Assembly (NCBI GenBank): GCA_012845835.1
Contig: JABAKD010000014.1
Location: forward strand, 2,286,501-2,350,500
DNA from: Undaria pinnatifida
Lineage: Eukaryota > Sar > Phaeophyceae > Laminariales > Alariaceae
Length of the DNA: 64,000 bases
Reading direction: 5' to 3'
Part shown: positions 57,601 to 61,299 of the stretch, piece after piece
Layout: every line of letters begins with the position of its first letter
How positions within the stretch are numbered: the first letter of the stretch is position 1
Position numbers and translations under genes: made by a program
Notes under the pieces: generated by a model
Databases searched by the model: none
The model's input: the letters and a program-made list of their open reading frames with translations, nothing else
What the model was told of the DNA's origin: nothing

Positions 57601-59693
57601 CTAATCCTCTTTTCCCCCGCCCCACCCTCACGTCCACCAAGCCATGCCGCCTCAACCCCCTCCTCCCTCCCCCCTCCCCCTCCCCACCCGCACCGTCACC
57701 CCCACCCCATCCCCACCCCAACCCCTTCCCACCCCCAACTCCCAATGCCCAACCCCCACCCCTAACCACCTACAGCGTCAAGGACCTGATGGAACAGAAA
57801 CCCCAACCCCCTACCTAACCCCCCCGCCCCACCCTCACGCCCACTCCCACCCCTGTCTGCCTACCTCCTCAGCGACCTGATGAACACTTCAGCGGTGGGG
57901 CAAGCCATGCCGCCCTGGCTGCACGATGTGTTCCTGGGGTATGGTGACCCTGCGGGGGCTCATTACCGAAACTTGCCCGAGCAGCTGGTGGAGGATGTGG
58001 ACTTTGGGGACACTCTGCTCGACACGGTCCACGTTAGGGAGGTGCGCGTTTCTCTTTTTTCTTGGTCATTTGGCGTTGGGGCTTCATCCCCTTATGCCCC
58101 TACTACCCAGACCTGCTCTTTTCTCTTCCCTGACCACCCCTCTCCCCTCTTGCCTGCCTGGTCACGCCTGTTCCCTGCTTCACCTACCCCGGCCTCTTGT
58201 CCCCTGCCCCCTACCAAATATCTGCACCTTCACCTCTGTCCCCTGCCTCATCACCCGTATCGCGTGCGACACCCCTCTATCCCCCTCCACCTGGCTACCC
58301 CTTTTCCCTGATATCTCTATCTGCCTCATCTCCCTCCCCTATTCCCTGCCACATACACGCTTGTCCCGTATCTAATCACCTCTGTCCCCTGCATAAACGC
58401 CCCTGCCCCCTGCCCCATCACCCCTAACCCATACTCCATAACGCCTGCCTTGAACGATATCGCCAACGGCAACATCCAGGGTCCCTACCTAATCACCCCC
58501 ATCCCCTAACCTAATAACTACAGTATTCCAAAACGCCTGTTTTGAACTCCATCCGCTGTAGCGTCTATTTCATACCCAGATATTGTGGGACTGCCCCTGG
58601 CAGGTTCTCTCTGTGCCATTATGGTGTGGAGGACACATCGAGGTGGGTCGGTACCTCGGGTCAGCGCGGAGCGGAGTCTGAGACTTCTGATGACCTTGGA
58701 GTTGTGTCAAAATGAGGCGGTACTATGTAGGGGAAAGGGACCTCGTATTCACAAGATCCCTATCGTCTAACTCGTCAACGCTAACGCGCCACCGCTATAT
58801 ATGTCCCAAATCCCCTACCTAATCACTGTTTCGTAACACCTGTTGTCAGCGATATCTCGAAGGACTACCTAGTTCCCCCTATCCCCTCCCGTACCTCATC
58901 ACCCCTATCCTCCACCCCCTATCTCCTACCCAATCACTTCCAGCTATCTCATATCTCTACCTCATCACCCTTATTCCCTATTCCCCACCTCAAAACCCCT
59001 GTCTCCTATCCCCTACCTAATCATCCCCATCCCCTATCCCCTACCTCATCACCGCTATCCCCTATCTCTTACCTCATCACCGCTATCCCCTATCCCCTAC
59101 GTCATCACCACTATCCCCTATGCGTATCCCCTATCTCTACCTCATCGCCCTTATCCCCTATCCCCTACCTCAAAACCCCTGTCCCCTATCCCCTACCTAA
59201 CCACCCCTATTCCCTATCCCGTACCTCATCACCCCTATCCTCTATCCCCTACCTATTCACCCCTGTCCCTTATCCCCTATTTCATCACCCCTATCCCCTA
59301 CCTTATCACCCCTATCCCCTATCCCCTACCTCATCACCCCCATCCCCTATTCCCTACCTCATCACCCCTATTCCCTATTCCTAATCACTACCACGTATTC
59401 CTTATCCCCTGCTCTCAATTATATCGTCAATGGCCACCTAGTACCCTCCCCACTATTCCCTATTACCTCCCTAATCGCCCCTATATCCCCTATCCCCTAC
59501 CTATCCCCCACCTCATCACCCCTGTCCCCTATTCCATAACGCCTGCTTTGGACGATGGCAACCATTGCAGGGTTTCCCGGGGGCGGCGTTCAAGTTCGCT
59601 GACGAGTCCGGGAAGGCTCTTTCACCCGATGAGGTTTCGCCGCCGTTCAGGCTTTCTTTTTCGTCAGAACTTCCGGTGGCGGGCGCGGAACCG
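29520..59693 (+). CDS. AQR: Aquarius/IBP160 homologue (intron-binding spliceosomal helicase), 5' part, 18 exons
   Basis: The product is recognised from collinear blocks of the Aquarius N-terminal half, including [74 protein letters not shown] and [17 protein letters not shown]. Aquarius is a nuclear SF1 (Upf1-like) RNA helicase that binds intron RNA upstream of the branch site within the spliceosome. Eighteen exons with GT-AG borders join in one frame to give 1495 residues. The modelled part ends where the family enters its RecA helicase domains, so the catalytic half lies right of the window. The start at 29520 follows an A-rich leader; the frame stays open to 29328 but that part is unlike the family. 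Three low-complexity regions roughly double the usual length of this half: residues 1-365 (RGG, Ala, GPGMGPGG repeats), about 510-680 (Lys/acidic) and 1172-1310 (Gln, HPQMQ repeats, RGG). Identity is firm. Exon edges rest on phase and homology. Confidence 0.93.
31100..31330 (+). repeat. GGTGGGTGGGT-rich low-complexity tract in AQR intron 1
   Basis: Degenerate GGTGGGT/GGTTGGT repeats. The antisense frames rich in THPPTHPP are translations of it. Confidence 0.7.
31744..31917 (+). CDS. AQR: AQR exon 2 (residues 383-440)
   Basis: Acceptor CCCTCCCAG, donor ACG|GTGAGT, phase 0 at both ends, 58 codons. It encodes [15 protein letters not shown], one of the most conserved N-terminal Aquarius blocks. 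A weaker copy of the acceptor and exon head lies at 31643-31705. Confidence 0.95.
31955..32015 (-). repeat. C-tailed repeat family A, partial, 40 bp after the exon 2 donor
   Basis: Plus strand GCGTTGGTTGCCTTAGTCGT, then GCATCCCTTTCGAGACAG: the reverse complement of the family A 3' module, followed by long G-rich runs. Confidence 0.6.
32365..32550 (+). repeat. pyrimidine minisatellite upstream of the exon 3 acceptor
   Basis: About eight imperfect units of CCTATCCCCGCCCTTGTCC lead directly to CCCTGCAG, forming a very long polypyrimidine tract. Confidence 0.7.
32557..33372 (+). CDS. AQR: AQR exon 3 (residues 441-712)
   Basis: Acceptor CCCTGCAG, donor CAC|GTGAGT, 272 codons, phase 0. Family sequence at both ends ([13 protein letters not shown] and [16 protein letters not shown]) brackets a long Gly/Lys then Glu/Asp-rich insertion that ends in a basic stretch. 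Confidence 0.9.
33747..33884 (+). CDS. AQR: AQR exon 4 (residues 713-758)
   Basis: Acceptor CACCAAAG, donor CTCAAG|GTAATT, 46 codons, phase 0. It encodes [20 protein letters not shown], matching the family block after HCFN. The last bases plus the donor are repeated about twenty times downstream. Confidence 0.95.
33885..34475 (+). repeat. tandem array of the exon 4 donor (CTCAAG|GTAA), about 20 copies
   Basis: Units of about 16-30 bp read (T)TACCTCAAGGTAAC followed by a T-rich spacer such as TTCGTGTG. They repeat the last bases of exon 4 and its 5' splice site. A sub-array (34157-34240) has five GTGTTACCGTAAGGTAAT units. Many copies keep AAGGTAA. Confidence 0.85.
35404..35490 (-). mobile_element. 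short MITE, TTAAC-CCCTTTA family, AQR intron 4
   Basis: A reverse copy with CCCCTTTAGAGCCCTC, ACTAAATCCAAGTAA, GGGTTTCCGG and GGGGTTAA. Confidence 0.65.
35555..35845 (+). repeat. C-tailed repeat family A, one and a half copies, before AQR exon 5
   Basis: Two copies of GGTGCTCCG(T)(G/C)TCGAAAGGGATGC end near 35633 and 35832, each followed by a C run. The second lies about 45 bp before the exon 5 acceptor. Confidence 0.65.
35879..35993 (+). CDS. AQR: AQR exon 5 (residues 759-797)
   Basis: Acceptor CCACAAG, phase 0 start, phase 1 end. The donor is a tandem GTGGTGAG: using the first GT (35991) or the second (35994) adds or removes one Gly without changing frame. It encodes [20 protein letters not shown], matching the family helix before CERFIE. 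Confidence 0.88.
36062..36260 (+). repeat. isolated unit of the 6020-7150 satellite, AQR intron 5
   Basis: It has TTTTCCACACCACGCGGGAG, GGTGTCGACCCGGGGAATCG and TTCGTCCCCGGGTGCG, matching the satellite core. Confidence 0.55.
36466..36516 (+). repeat. (ACAG)n microsatellite, AQR intron 5
   Basis: About twelve ACAG/ACGG/GCAG tetramers; the rest of the intron has no recognised feature. Confidence 0.85.
36885..37032 (+). CDS. AQR: AQR exon 6 (residues 797-846)
   Basis: Acceptor CATATTAG, donor ACCAG|GTACAT, ends in phase 2. It encodes [21 protein letters not shown], equivalent to the CERFIELMIDLEALLPTR region of the family, after an acidic/Gly insertion. Confidence 0.93.
38079..39595. mobile_element. 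Mutator-like (MULE) or foldback element, about 245-bp inverted repeats
   Basis: The first about 245 bp (38079-38325) recur inverted at 39352-39595, for example AACAGCAGCGCAAACACC against its complement. AGCGGGGGTC flanks both ends (38069-38078 and 39596-39605), a 10-bp target duplication. Long inverted repeats with a 9-11 bp duplication are typical of Mutator-like elements. The 1-kb core has no transposase-like frame, so the copy is non-autonomous. It lies inside AQR intron 6. Confidence 0.75.
39741..39793 (+). pseudogene. echo of AQR exon 7 head, copy 1
   Basis: TTCGCCGGCAG|GCGTTTTTTCTTTGTAT continues as CTCTGGAGGATAT, against the real GTCTGCAG|GCGTTTCCTGTGCGTGG and TTCTGGAGGATAT. The acceptor AG is intact. 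Confidence 0.82.
39937..39990 (+). pseudogene. echo of AQR exon 7 head, copy 2
   Basis: TTCCACGCATGCATCGGCAG|GCGTTTTCCGTACGTGGTTC against the real TTCCACAAATGCGTCTGCAG|GCGTTTCCTGTGCGTGGTTC. The match extends about 20 bp upstream of the acceptor. Confidence 0.85.
40121..40244 (+). CDS. AQR: AQR exon 7 (residues 846-887)
   Basis: Acceptor GTCTGCAG, donor TATCTG|GTGAGA. It encodes [20 protein letters not shown] and [14 protein letters not shown], equivalent to RRWFNTILDDSHLL and LFSQLLDMLKFY. Two decoy copies of its head lie upstream at 39741 and 39937. Confidence 0.95.
40865..40925 (-). repeat. SINE body fragment, AQR intron 7
   Basis: AAGGACGTCAGCCGTGAGTT and TGACGAATTTCAGGTCAATA form the reverse of the SINE body at 5520-5560, ending 90 bp before exon 8. 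Confidence 0.65.
41015..41173 (+). CDS. AQR: AQR exon 8 (residues 888-940)
   Basis: Acceptor GAGAGCAG, donor GGGAAG|GTGATT, 53 codons, phase 0. It encodes [18 protein letters not shown], near-identical to the Aquarius [14 protein letters not shown] block. Confidence 0.97.
41185..41410. repeat. cryptically simple TTCGATATT tract, AQR intron 8
   Basis: Degenerate TTCGATATTCGATATT and TTGATATTTTG words. No other feature. Confidence 0.7.
41579..41696 (+). CDS. AQR: AQR exon 9 (residues 941-980)
   Basis: Acceptor TTTCTCAG, donor GAAG|GTATTA, phase 0 start, phase 1 end. It encodes [20 protein letters not shown], the weakly conserved helices after SSVAAGK. Confidence 0.88.
42096..42901. mobile_element. 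PIF/Harbinger-type element, 806 bp, 56-bp inverted repeats, TTA target duplication
   Basis: The left end GGCCGTTTCTTATAGCATTG recurs inverted at the right end with one mismatch over about 56 bp. TTA flanks both ends (42093-42095 and 42902-42904). Termini starting GGCC with a 3-bp TWA duplication are hallmarks of PIF/Harbinger. A minus-strand frame (42688-42239) lies inside. The copy is in AQR intron 9 and looks non-autonomous. Confidence 0.82.
42239..42688 (-). CDS. 149-codon open frame inside the Harbinger-type element
   Basis: The minus-strand frame reads [39 protein letters not shown] and [12 protein letters not shown], then a basic SRAVKRRR stretch. No DDE triad or other transposase motif is visible. 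It may be a remnant of an accessory or N-terminal transposase segment, or a chance frame; the acidic then basic ending looks coding-like. Start and function are uncertain. Confidence 0.3.
   Translation of the reverse strand: MRRARAHTHTHIGLPHMRAAVPALLGLLGVARGLAYELGLPSGRVVHHQMAATAREKAGVDVSAVFATTLAAFHLQQQRSVATWDLILQDYEDELEPDTEDDDMSRAVKRRRVVCCVWSAASALRLYVCIGLLCAAAAAVWCWVLRALF
43250..43325 (-). repeat. SINE body fragment, AQR intron 9
   Basis: TTTCAAGGACGTCAGCCGTG, AGTTCGACGAATTTCAGGTC and CATCTTTGCAAGCTGCG form the reverse of the body at 5505-5560. Confidence 0.7.
43540..44064 (+). mobile_element. two tandem MITE copies, TAGCCCCCC-ended family, in AQR intron 9
   Basis: Two head-to-tail copies (43537-43785 and 43787-44064) share GAGTGATTCTTACTACGATAG, a long C run, TTTCATGGCTGCTCGACACG, GACGACGTCGGGTTGGCAAG and CCGGCGATTTCGTTGAAG. 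The right copy ends GGGGGGGCTACCGCAGTAAG, inverted relative to the left end. Confidence 0.75.
44482..44574 (+). mobile_element. short MITE, TTAAC-CCCTTTA family, both TTAA ends intact
   Basis: It runs from TTAACCCTGTTACAACTGG through TTAGTATGGGGAGGGGTT to CTCTAAAAGGGGTTAA. With TTAA at both edges and CCC-type termini it fits a piggyBac-like MITE, though no transposase copy is present. Confidence 0.7.
45147..45449 (-). CDS. candidate small secreted protein nested in AQR intron 9 (unproven)
   Basis: A 100-codon minus-strand frame starts [20 protein letters not shown], a strong signal-peptide-like stretch with a plausible cleavage after GICRSA. It continues [20 protein letters not shown] and [20 protein letters not shown]. 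No family is recognised and there is no expression or splice evidence. A chance frame is quite possible. Confidence 0.22.
   Translation of the reverse strand: MHFLGSGVQSLSIFAVLLLLLLLCSGICRSATVDVPDMYTGRAAHEFLLHYASPIWGACCGTAFKIHGLTHTMGTTYQVFGVGPFYLPPKGITNIVPLCS
45631..45740 (+). CDS. AQR: AQR exon 10 (residues 980-1016)
   Basis: Acceptor GCCGTGCAG, donor CAGCAG|GTATGT. It encodes [19 protein letters not shown], equivalent to [20 protein letters not shown]. Phase 1 in and phase 0 out agree with its neighbours. Confidence 0.93.
45786..45975 (-). repeat. C-tailed repeat family B, nearly full, 46 bp after the exon 10 donor
   Basis: A reverse copy: GTACTCAGTTTGTGCATGGC, CGTAGTCGTATGACCATAGA, ATCCCTACTATGCCAGGACG, AGCGCGAAGCGCCGTGAGG and CGGACTTCGGCACCTTGTGC. 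A G run separates it from the donor. Confidence 0.7.
46621..46674 (+). pseudogene. echo of AQR exon 11 head, copy 1
   Basis: GTGAACGAGCTGCCGCTGTA and CCCTAACGAAG, then TGGGACGAGAACCTT, is nearly identical to exon 11. The acceptor has changed from CAG to CGG, so it is dead. Confidence 0.9.
46781..46832 (+). pseudogene. echo of AQR exon 11 head, copy 2
   Basis: CTATGTCAG|GTGGATGAGCTGCCGCT with CCCTAACGAAGCCTTCTTGT, reading [17 protein letters not shown]. The acceptor is intact; a C run replaces the rest of the exon. Confidence 0.9.
46938..46996 (+). pseudogene. echo of AQR exon 11 head, copy 3
   Basis: GAGCGAGCTCCCTTGGTACC and TCACGAAGCTCTTCTGTGGG, then ACGAGAACCCTGTT. The acceptor is lost (GCGATT) and a frameshift is present. 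Confidence 0.85.
47096..47238 (+). CDS. AQR: AQR exon 11 (residues 1017-1064)
   Basis: Acceptor CACGGCAG, donor CTCAG|GTGAAC, ends in phase 2. It encodes [19 protein letters not shown] and [17 protein letters not shown], both highly conserved in Aquarius. Three echoes of its first 50 bases lie upstream. Confidence 0.97.
47290..47490 (+). repeat. minisatellite GTGCGGTTACCGTTAGGGCGGGGTCCCAGTTTA, AQR intron 11
   Basis: About five units of roughly 30-35 bp share GTGCGGTTACCGTTAG, GCGGGGTCCCAGTTTA. Confidence 0.75.
47512..47540 (+). pseudogene. echo of AQR exon 12 head (short)
   Basis: GGAGCTTCAATCTCTTCCGG against the real GGAGCTTCAATCTGTTCCGA. About 27 bp match; the acceptor has become GCGG. 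Confidence 0.7.
47588..47700 (-). repeat. C-tailed repeat family B, partial, AQR intron 11
   Basis: A reverse copy between two long G runs: ATGCATGACCGTAGTCGTAT, CCCTCGCATCCCCACTGTGT and ACCGACCAGGCAG. Confidence 0.65.
47925..47990 (+). repeat. SINE body fragment, AQR intron 11
   Basis: CGCAGCTTACAGAGATGAGT, ATCGAACTCACGACTGACGT; a related fragment is at 48440-48520 in intron 12. Confidence 0.55.
48134..48338 (+). CDS. AQR: AQR exon 12 (residues 1064-1132)
   Basis: Acceptor GTTGGCAG, donor GCTGAG|GTATGT. It encodes [28 protein letters not shown] and [12 protein letters not shown], matching the family in order. Its tail is echoed at 48790 and its head at 47512. Confidence 0.97.
48790..48848 (+). 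pseudogene. echo of AQR exon 12 tail and donor
   Basis: GGAGGTCAAGCAGCATGATC and GGGAGAAAGTTCCTGCCGAG|GTATGC against the real AGAGGTCAAGAAGCCTAACC and GGGAGAAAGTTCCTGCTGAG|GTATGT. The donor GT is intact. Confidence 0.88.
48861..49175 (+). mobile_element. MITE (GGTCCCTCTATAG family) in AQR intron 12
   Basis: It starts GCAGTGGTCCCTCTATAGCG and ends AAGAGGGACCTCTACTGCTG, so the ends are inverted. The interior has two tandem GAGCGATTTCACAGGCACTC-type units. It lies just downstream of the exon 12 tail echo, as the 20815 copy lies beside an exon 6 tail echo. Confidence 0.7.
49552..49620 (+). repeat. (CCTTG)n microsatellite, AQR intron 12
   Basis: Eleven or so CCTTG units with one variant, within T-rich intron sequence. 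Confidence 0.9.
50512..50752 (+). mobile_element. MITE, TAGCCCCCC-ended family, in AQR intron 12
   Basis: It shares AATCAGCGATTTTCTTAAACG, TTTATGGCTGCTCGACACA, ACGACGTCGGGGTGTCGCGG and AACCGGCGATTTCGTTGAAG with the other copies. It ends about 105 bp before the exon 13 acceptor. Confidence 0.7.
50858..50974 (+). CDS. AQR: AQR exon 13 (residues 1133-1171)
   Basis: Acceptor CCCCTAAG, donor CCCCAC|GTGAGT, 39 codons, phase 0. It encodes [18 protein letters not shown], equivalent to DEWEGLRKHDVCFLITV. Its tail plus donor is echoed at 51381-51475. Confidence 0.95.
51381..51475 (+). pseudogene. echo of AQR exon 13 tail and donor
   Basis: ATGTGCATGGGGGAGGATTC, GACGCCGTCCTCCTTGTCTC and GATCCAGTCCCCCCGTGTGA against the real ATGCACATGAGGGAGGAGTG, GACGTCGTCTTCCTCATCTC and GATCCAGTCCCCCCACGTGA. 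The match runs past the donor into GTCGCC. Confidence 0.88.
51878..52443 (-). repeat. tandem array of six TTAAC-family MITEs, about 94-bp period, AQR intron 13
   Basis: Six units each run from ACCCCCCTTTAGAGCCCCC through CCTCCCTATACTAACTTCAA to TTCGAGTAGTGAAGGCGT, starting near 51881, 51976, 52071, 52166, 52263 and 52355. The dispersed 90-bp MITE has become a satellite here. Confidence 0.85.
53035..53405 (+). repeat. CCCCTAACCCC/CCCCAAACC low-complexity tract, AQR intron 13
   Basis: Degenerate C-rich repeats such as CCCCTACCCCCAAA. The frames rich in Pro/Asn/Thr are translations of it. They are too irregular to be telomeric. Confidence 0.7.
53405..53780 (+). repeat. C-tailed repeat family A, full plus partial copy, before AQR exon 14
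   Basis: GACTAGCGAGTAGCGAGAA, CGATCGCTATCCTAGGAGAT, GGAACGGTGCTCCGTCTC and CAACAAATGAGTACG then a C run (53405-53660). A second 3' module follows at 53700-53770 with a C run of more than 30 nt. It ends about 110 bp before the exon 14 acceptor. Confidence 0.7.
53916..54334 (+). CDS. AQR: AQR exon 14 (residues 1172-1311), low-complexity insertion
   Basis: Acceptor TGAGCAG, donor GCAAG|GTTGGT, phase 0 start and phase 2 end. It encodes a Gln-rich stretch, about seven tandem HPQMQ-type pentapeptides (a 15-bp DNA repeat at 53995-54120), a polar linker and an RGG region. Human Aquarius has no comparable insertion at this point, so this is lineage-specific or shared only with relatives. Confidence 0.85.
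54360..54600 (+). repeat. GTTGTTGGTGTTG low-complexity tract, AQR intron 14
   Basis: Degenerate GTTGTT/GTTGGT repeats. The Val/Leu- or Asn/Thr-rich frames on either strand are repeat translations. No other feature is seen in this intron. Confidence 0.75.
54855..54948 (+). CDS. AQR: AQR exon 15 (residues 1311-1342)
   Basis: Acceptor TGGCCAG, donor GAGAGA|GTGAGT. It encodes [20 protein letters not shown], equivalent to VGLVYVRGCEIQGMLDDKG of the family. Confidence 0.93.
55025..55172 (-). mobile_element. one partial and one full TTAAC-family MITE, AQR intron 15
   Basis: The partial copy is 55025-55073 (CTCCCTAAACTAACTTCAAG). The fuller copy is 55088-55172 (ACCCTTGAGAGCCCCAAAAT to GTGAAGGCGTTAAGG). 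Confidence 0.65.
55510..55735 (+). repeat. C-tailed repeat family B, full copy, AQR intron 15
   Basis: GGCACAAGGTGCCGAAGTCC, ACGAGCGGTTCTTGGAAGG, CATGCGACTCGCCGAACACC, GCTTGGAGCAAGCAATGTCT and CCATGCACAAACTGAGGACA. Confidence 0.75.
56265..56834 (+). pseudogene. four echoes of AQR exon 16 head (56265, 56440, 56611, 56770)
   Basis: Each copy resembles AAGAACGCGCCACCGGTGGG and CAACAAGCGCACCCTCCGGC. They read AACGCGCCGGTGCTGGGGAA, AACGTGCCGCCGGTGCGTGA, AACGCGCCACCGGTGGGCAA and AACGCGCCGTCGGCGGGGAA. The last three retain GCACAG or CTCAG just upstream. Spacing is about 170 bp, and intron sequence such as GTATTTTTATAAATTTGTAT is repeated with them, so the unit includes intron plus about 50 bp of exon. 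Confidence 0.9.
57058..57224 (+). CDS. AQR: AQR exon 16 (residues 1343-1398)
   Basis: Acceptor TTGCACAG, donor ATTCG|GTGGGT, ends in phase 2. It encodes [34 protein letters not shown] and ILETIR, near-identical to the family block. Four echoes of its head lie upstream. Confidence 0.97.
57411..57802 (+). pseudogene. three echoes of AQR exon 17 head (57411, 57562, 57765)
   Basis: CTGCCTCAG|GGACCTGATGG, CCGCCTCAG|GGATCTGATGG and CAGCGTCAA|GGACCTGATGG against the real CTCCTCAG|CGACCTGATGAAC. The first extends through CAGCGATGGGGCAAGC and CGTGCCGCCT. Two of three keep the acceptor AG. Confidence 0.88.
57873..58041 (+). CDS. AQR: AQR exon 17 (residues 1398-1454)
   Basis: Acceptor CTCCTCAG, donor AGGGAG|GTGCGC. 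It encodes [15 protein letters not shown] and [16 protein letters not shown], matching NLMN...PDWLHDIILGYGDPSSAHY. Three echoes of its head lie upstream. Confidence 0.97.
58434..58487 (+). pseudogene. echo of the AQR exon 18 acceptor region
   Basis: CCATAACGCCTGCCTTGAAC, GGCAACATCCAG|GGTCCC against the real CCATAACGCCTGCTTTGGAC, GGCAACCATTGCAG|GGTTTC. Weaker copies lie near 58527-58565, 58826-58860 and 59395-59450. The repeated part is mostly intronic. Confidence 0.65.
58840..59560 (+). repeat. minisatellite CCCCTATCCCCTACCTCATCA, AQR intron 17
   Basis: About twenty-five imperfect units of 20-30 bp form a pyrimidine-rich tract that runs to the exon 18 acceptor. Confidence 0.85.
59571..59693 (+). 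CDS. AQR: AQR exon 18 (residues 1455-1495), last exon seen
   Basis: Acceptor CATTGCAG, donor GAACCG|GTGAGA, 41 codons, phase 0. It encodes [11 protein letters not shown] and [12 protein letters not shown], equivalent to SFPGHNVKV and PPFRITFPV. The following helicase exons are not visible in the window, apart from a doubtful candidate at 60319. Confidence 0.93.
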
Positions 59694-59794
59694 GTGAGAT
59701 ATAATTTTACTGTTTTCGTGTTTTTTTTTCTTTTTTTAATGTATTAGTGTAGTTTATCACTTCTTGTATTACTTTTTTTTTTCTTGTTATTGTC

Positions 59795-60120
59795 CTCCGG
59801 CGGATAAGGAAGAAAAAAAAATAAAGCTTAAGCTCACCCCATCTCCACATATTTTCATACACGTCGTGTGGCTGTTTAGCTCAATTGCACTCGCAATCCA
59901 GCGCTATTGATAGTTGGCATATTCGGTTCCTGTGGCAGTGACAGCGCGAGCTGTCCCTACCGGCGGTCACCGTTACCACTACAGCAGCCCAAGCTGCCGT
60001 GGTATATGGCTGCGTGAGTATGTCGACCCGACTTGATCCCCGGGGACCGTGCGGTGGCGACCAACCACCCGGAAAGTCGTCTCTTCGGGTATTGTAGGAC
60101 GTGCGCAAGTCCACCCACTT
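59795..60120 (+). repeat. dispersed repeat with tRNA-like segment, second forward copy
   Basis: CTCCGGCGGATAAGGAAG, AATAAAGCTTAAGCTCACC and TTTTCATACACGTCGTGTGG, then TTTAGCTCAATTGCAC and TTCGGTTCCTG (box A- and box B-like). It starts about 100 bp after the exon 18 donor. Confidence 0.5.
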
Positions 60121-60318
60121 AAGAAGTCCCCCCGGCCACGAGAAAACAGCCTTTCAGCCCAAATATATGGGTCGACGGTCTAGTTGTGACCCGCCAAGGC
60201 GTCTCTGCACTACTTATACTAGTTTTAGTGTGTGGAGTTAGTTCCTTGACGGCTGTCCGTCAACGGGCAAGGGTGCCGTCAACCCCCGACATTTTTTTTT
60301 TTTTCAGCCAGACTCTGT

Positions 60319-60390
60319 CCAGCGACGGTCCACCGTACCCGCTCGGGCCACCCGTTCGGGCGTTGGTCCTCGAAGAAGATATTCTACTGT
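60319..60390 (+). other. possible AQR exon 19 fragment or exon echo
   Basis: After TTTTTTTTTTTTTCAG, one frame reads SSDGPPYPLGPPVRALVLEE then stop. The PPYPLGPPVR part loosely resembles the GPYPYNQPKRN segment that precedes the Aquarius helicase core. The phase does not follow exon 18 and no donor is visible, so it is either an echo of a later exon head or a coincidence. Confidence 0.25.
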
Positions 60391-60719
60391 AGAATGATCT
60401 TGTTTTGGTTAGTCTGAAGTGTTATTAATTGTGCGGAGAGGATGTTTGTACTGTAAAGCTCAGGTGTTTCGCCAGGTGTTTCGCCGCTGTGGTTTCCCGA
60501 ACACGTTGGGTGAGTTTGAGTAGGGCGTTTTGAGTTTTCCCACGGTAGGTATATGGCACTTTTTTGGGCCAAACGTTTCGGACCGGCTGCGCTCAAGTGT
60601 GAGACTATCGGCTAGTATGGTATAACGGGGACCGCGGGTAGGGACAGCTCGCGCTATCCCTATCGCGGGAACCGAAGGACACGCCAGAAAACCAGCTGGG
60701 TTGCGAATGTAATTCAATT

Positions 60720-61290
60720 AAGATCGACACACGACGTGTATGAAAACATCGTGGAAGTGTGGTGAGCTTGAGCTTTATTTTTCCTCATTCGCCAGAGGAT
60801 TAAAACAAAAGAGAACAAAAAAAAAATGGTGGGTATACTCGTTTTAGCACTATTAATAGCGCAAGGAAATGTTGGTCGGGTTGCGCGAAAGAACGCCTTC
60901 CAAGTCATGTTTCGGGTGACATGGTGAGCTCCTCCATGTTATAGGAGCTCAGCTCAGATATTTCTTAGAATCTGCTGCGCTCCTATCGCGGGATGATTCG
61001 TTTGCGAGATACGTACCAACACTTAGTTGGGGAGGAAAACATATGATATCATAGTACAAGGCTCCCTTTTGGAATGGGGTTGGCTTGGAATGCTGGCGGT
61101 GTCGGAAAGTTGAGGAGGGTGGCAAACGGCTTGTAAAAGCTACGGAACGAATAATTAGCCACCGCGCAAGTAGCCCGGCAAGTGTAAGCCCGTACGAGTT
61201 TGTTTGATTGTTTGTGTCAATGGTGCAAGGTTCCCTCCTCCGGGATGGGGTTGACTTGATATCCCGGCGGCGTCGCGAGCCGAAGAAGGG
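60720..61290. repeat. composite repeat (reverse tRNA-like family plus 12950-13330 relative) and a tandem duplicate
   Basis: CGACACACGACGTGTATGAA to AGCTTTATTTTTCC is the reverse family copy. TTGGTCGGGTTGCGCGAAAG to CTCCTATCGCGGG matches 12957-13090. Then CAAGGCTCCCTTTTGGAATG (61050) and CAAGGTTCCCTCCTCCGGGA (61226) begin two related blocks of about 175 bp. Confidence 0.5.
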
Positions 61291-61299
61291 GTAACGTTA

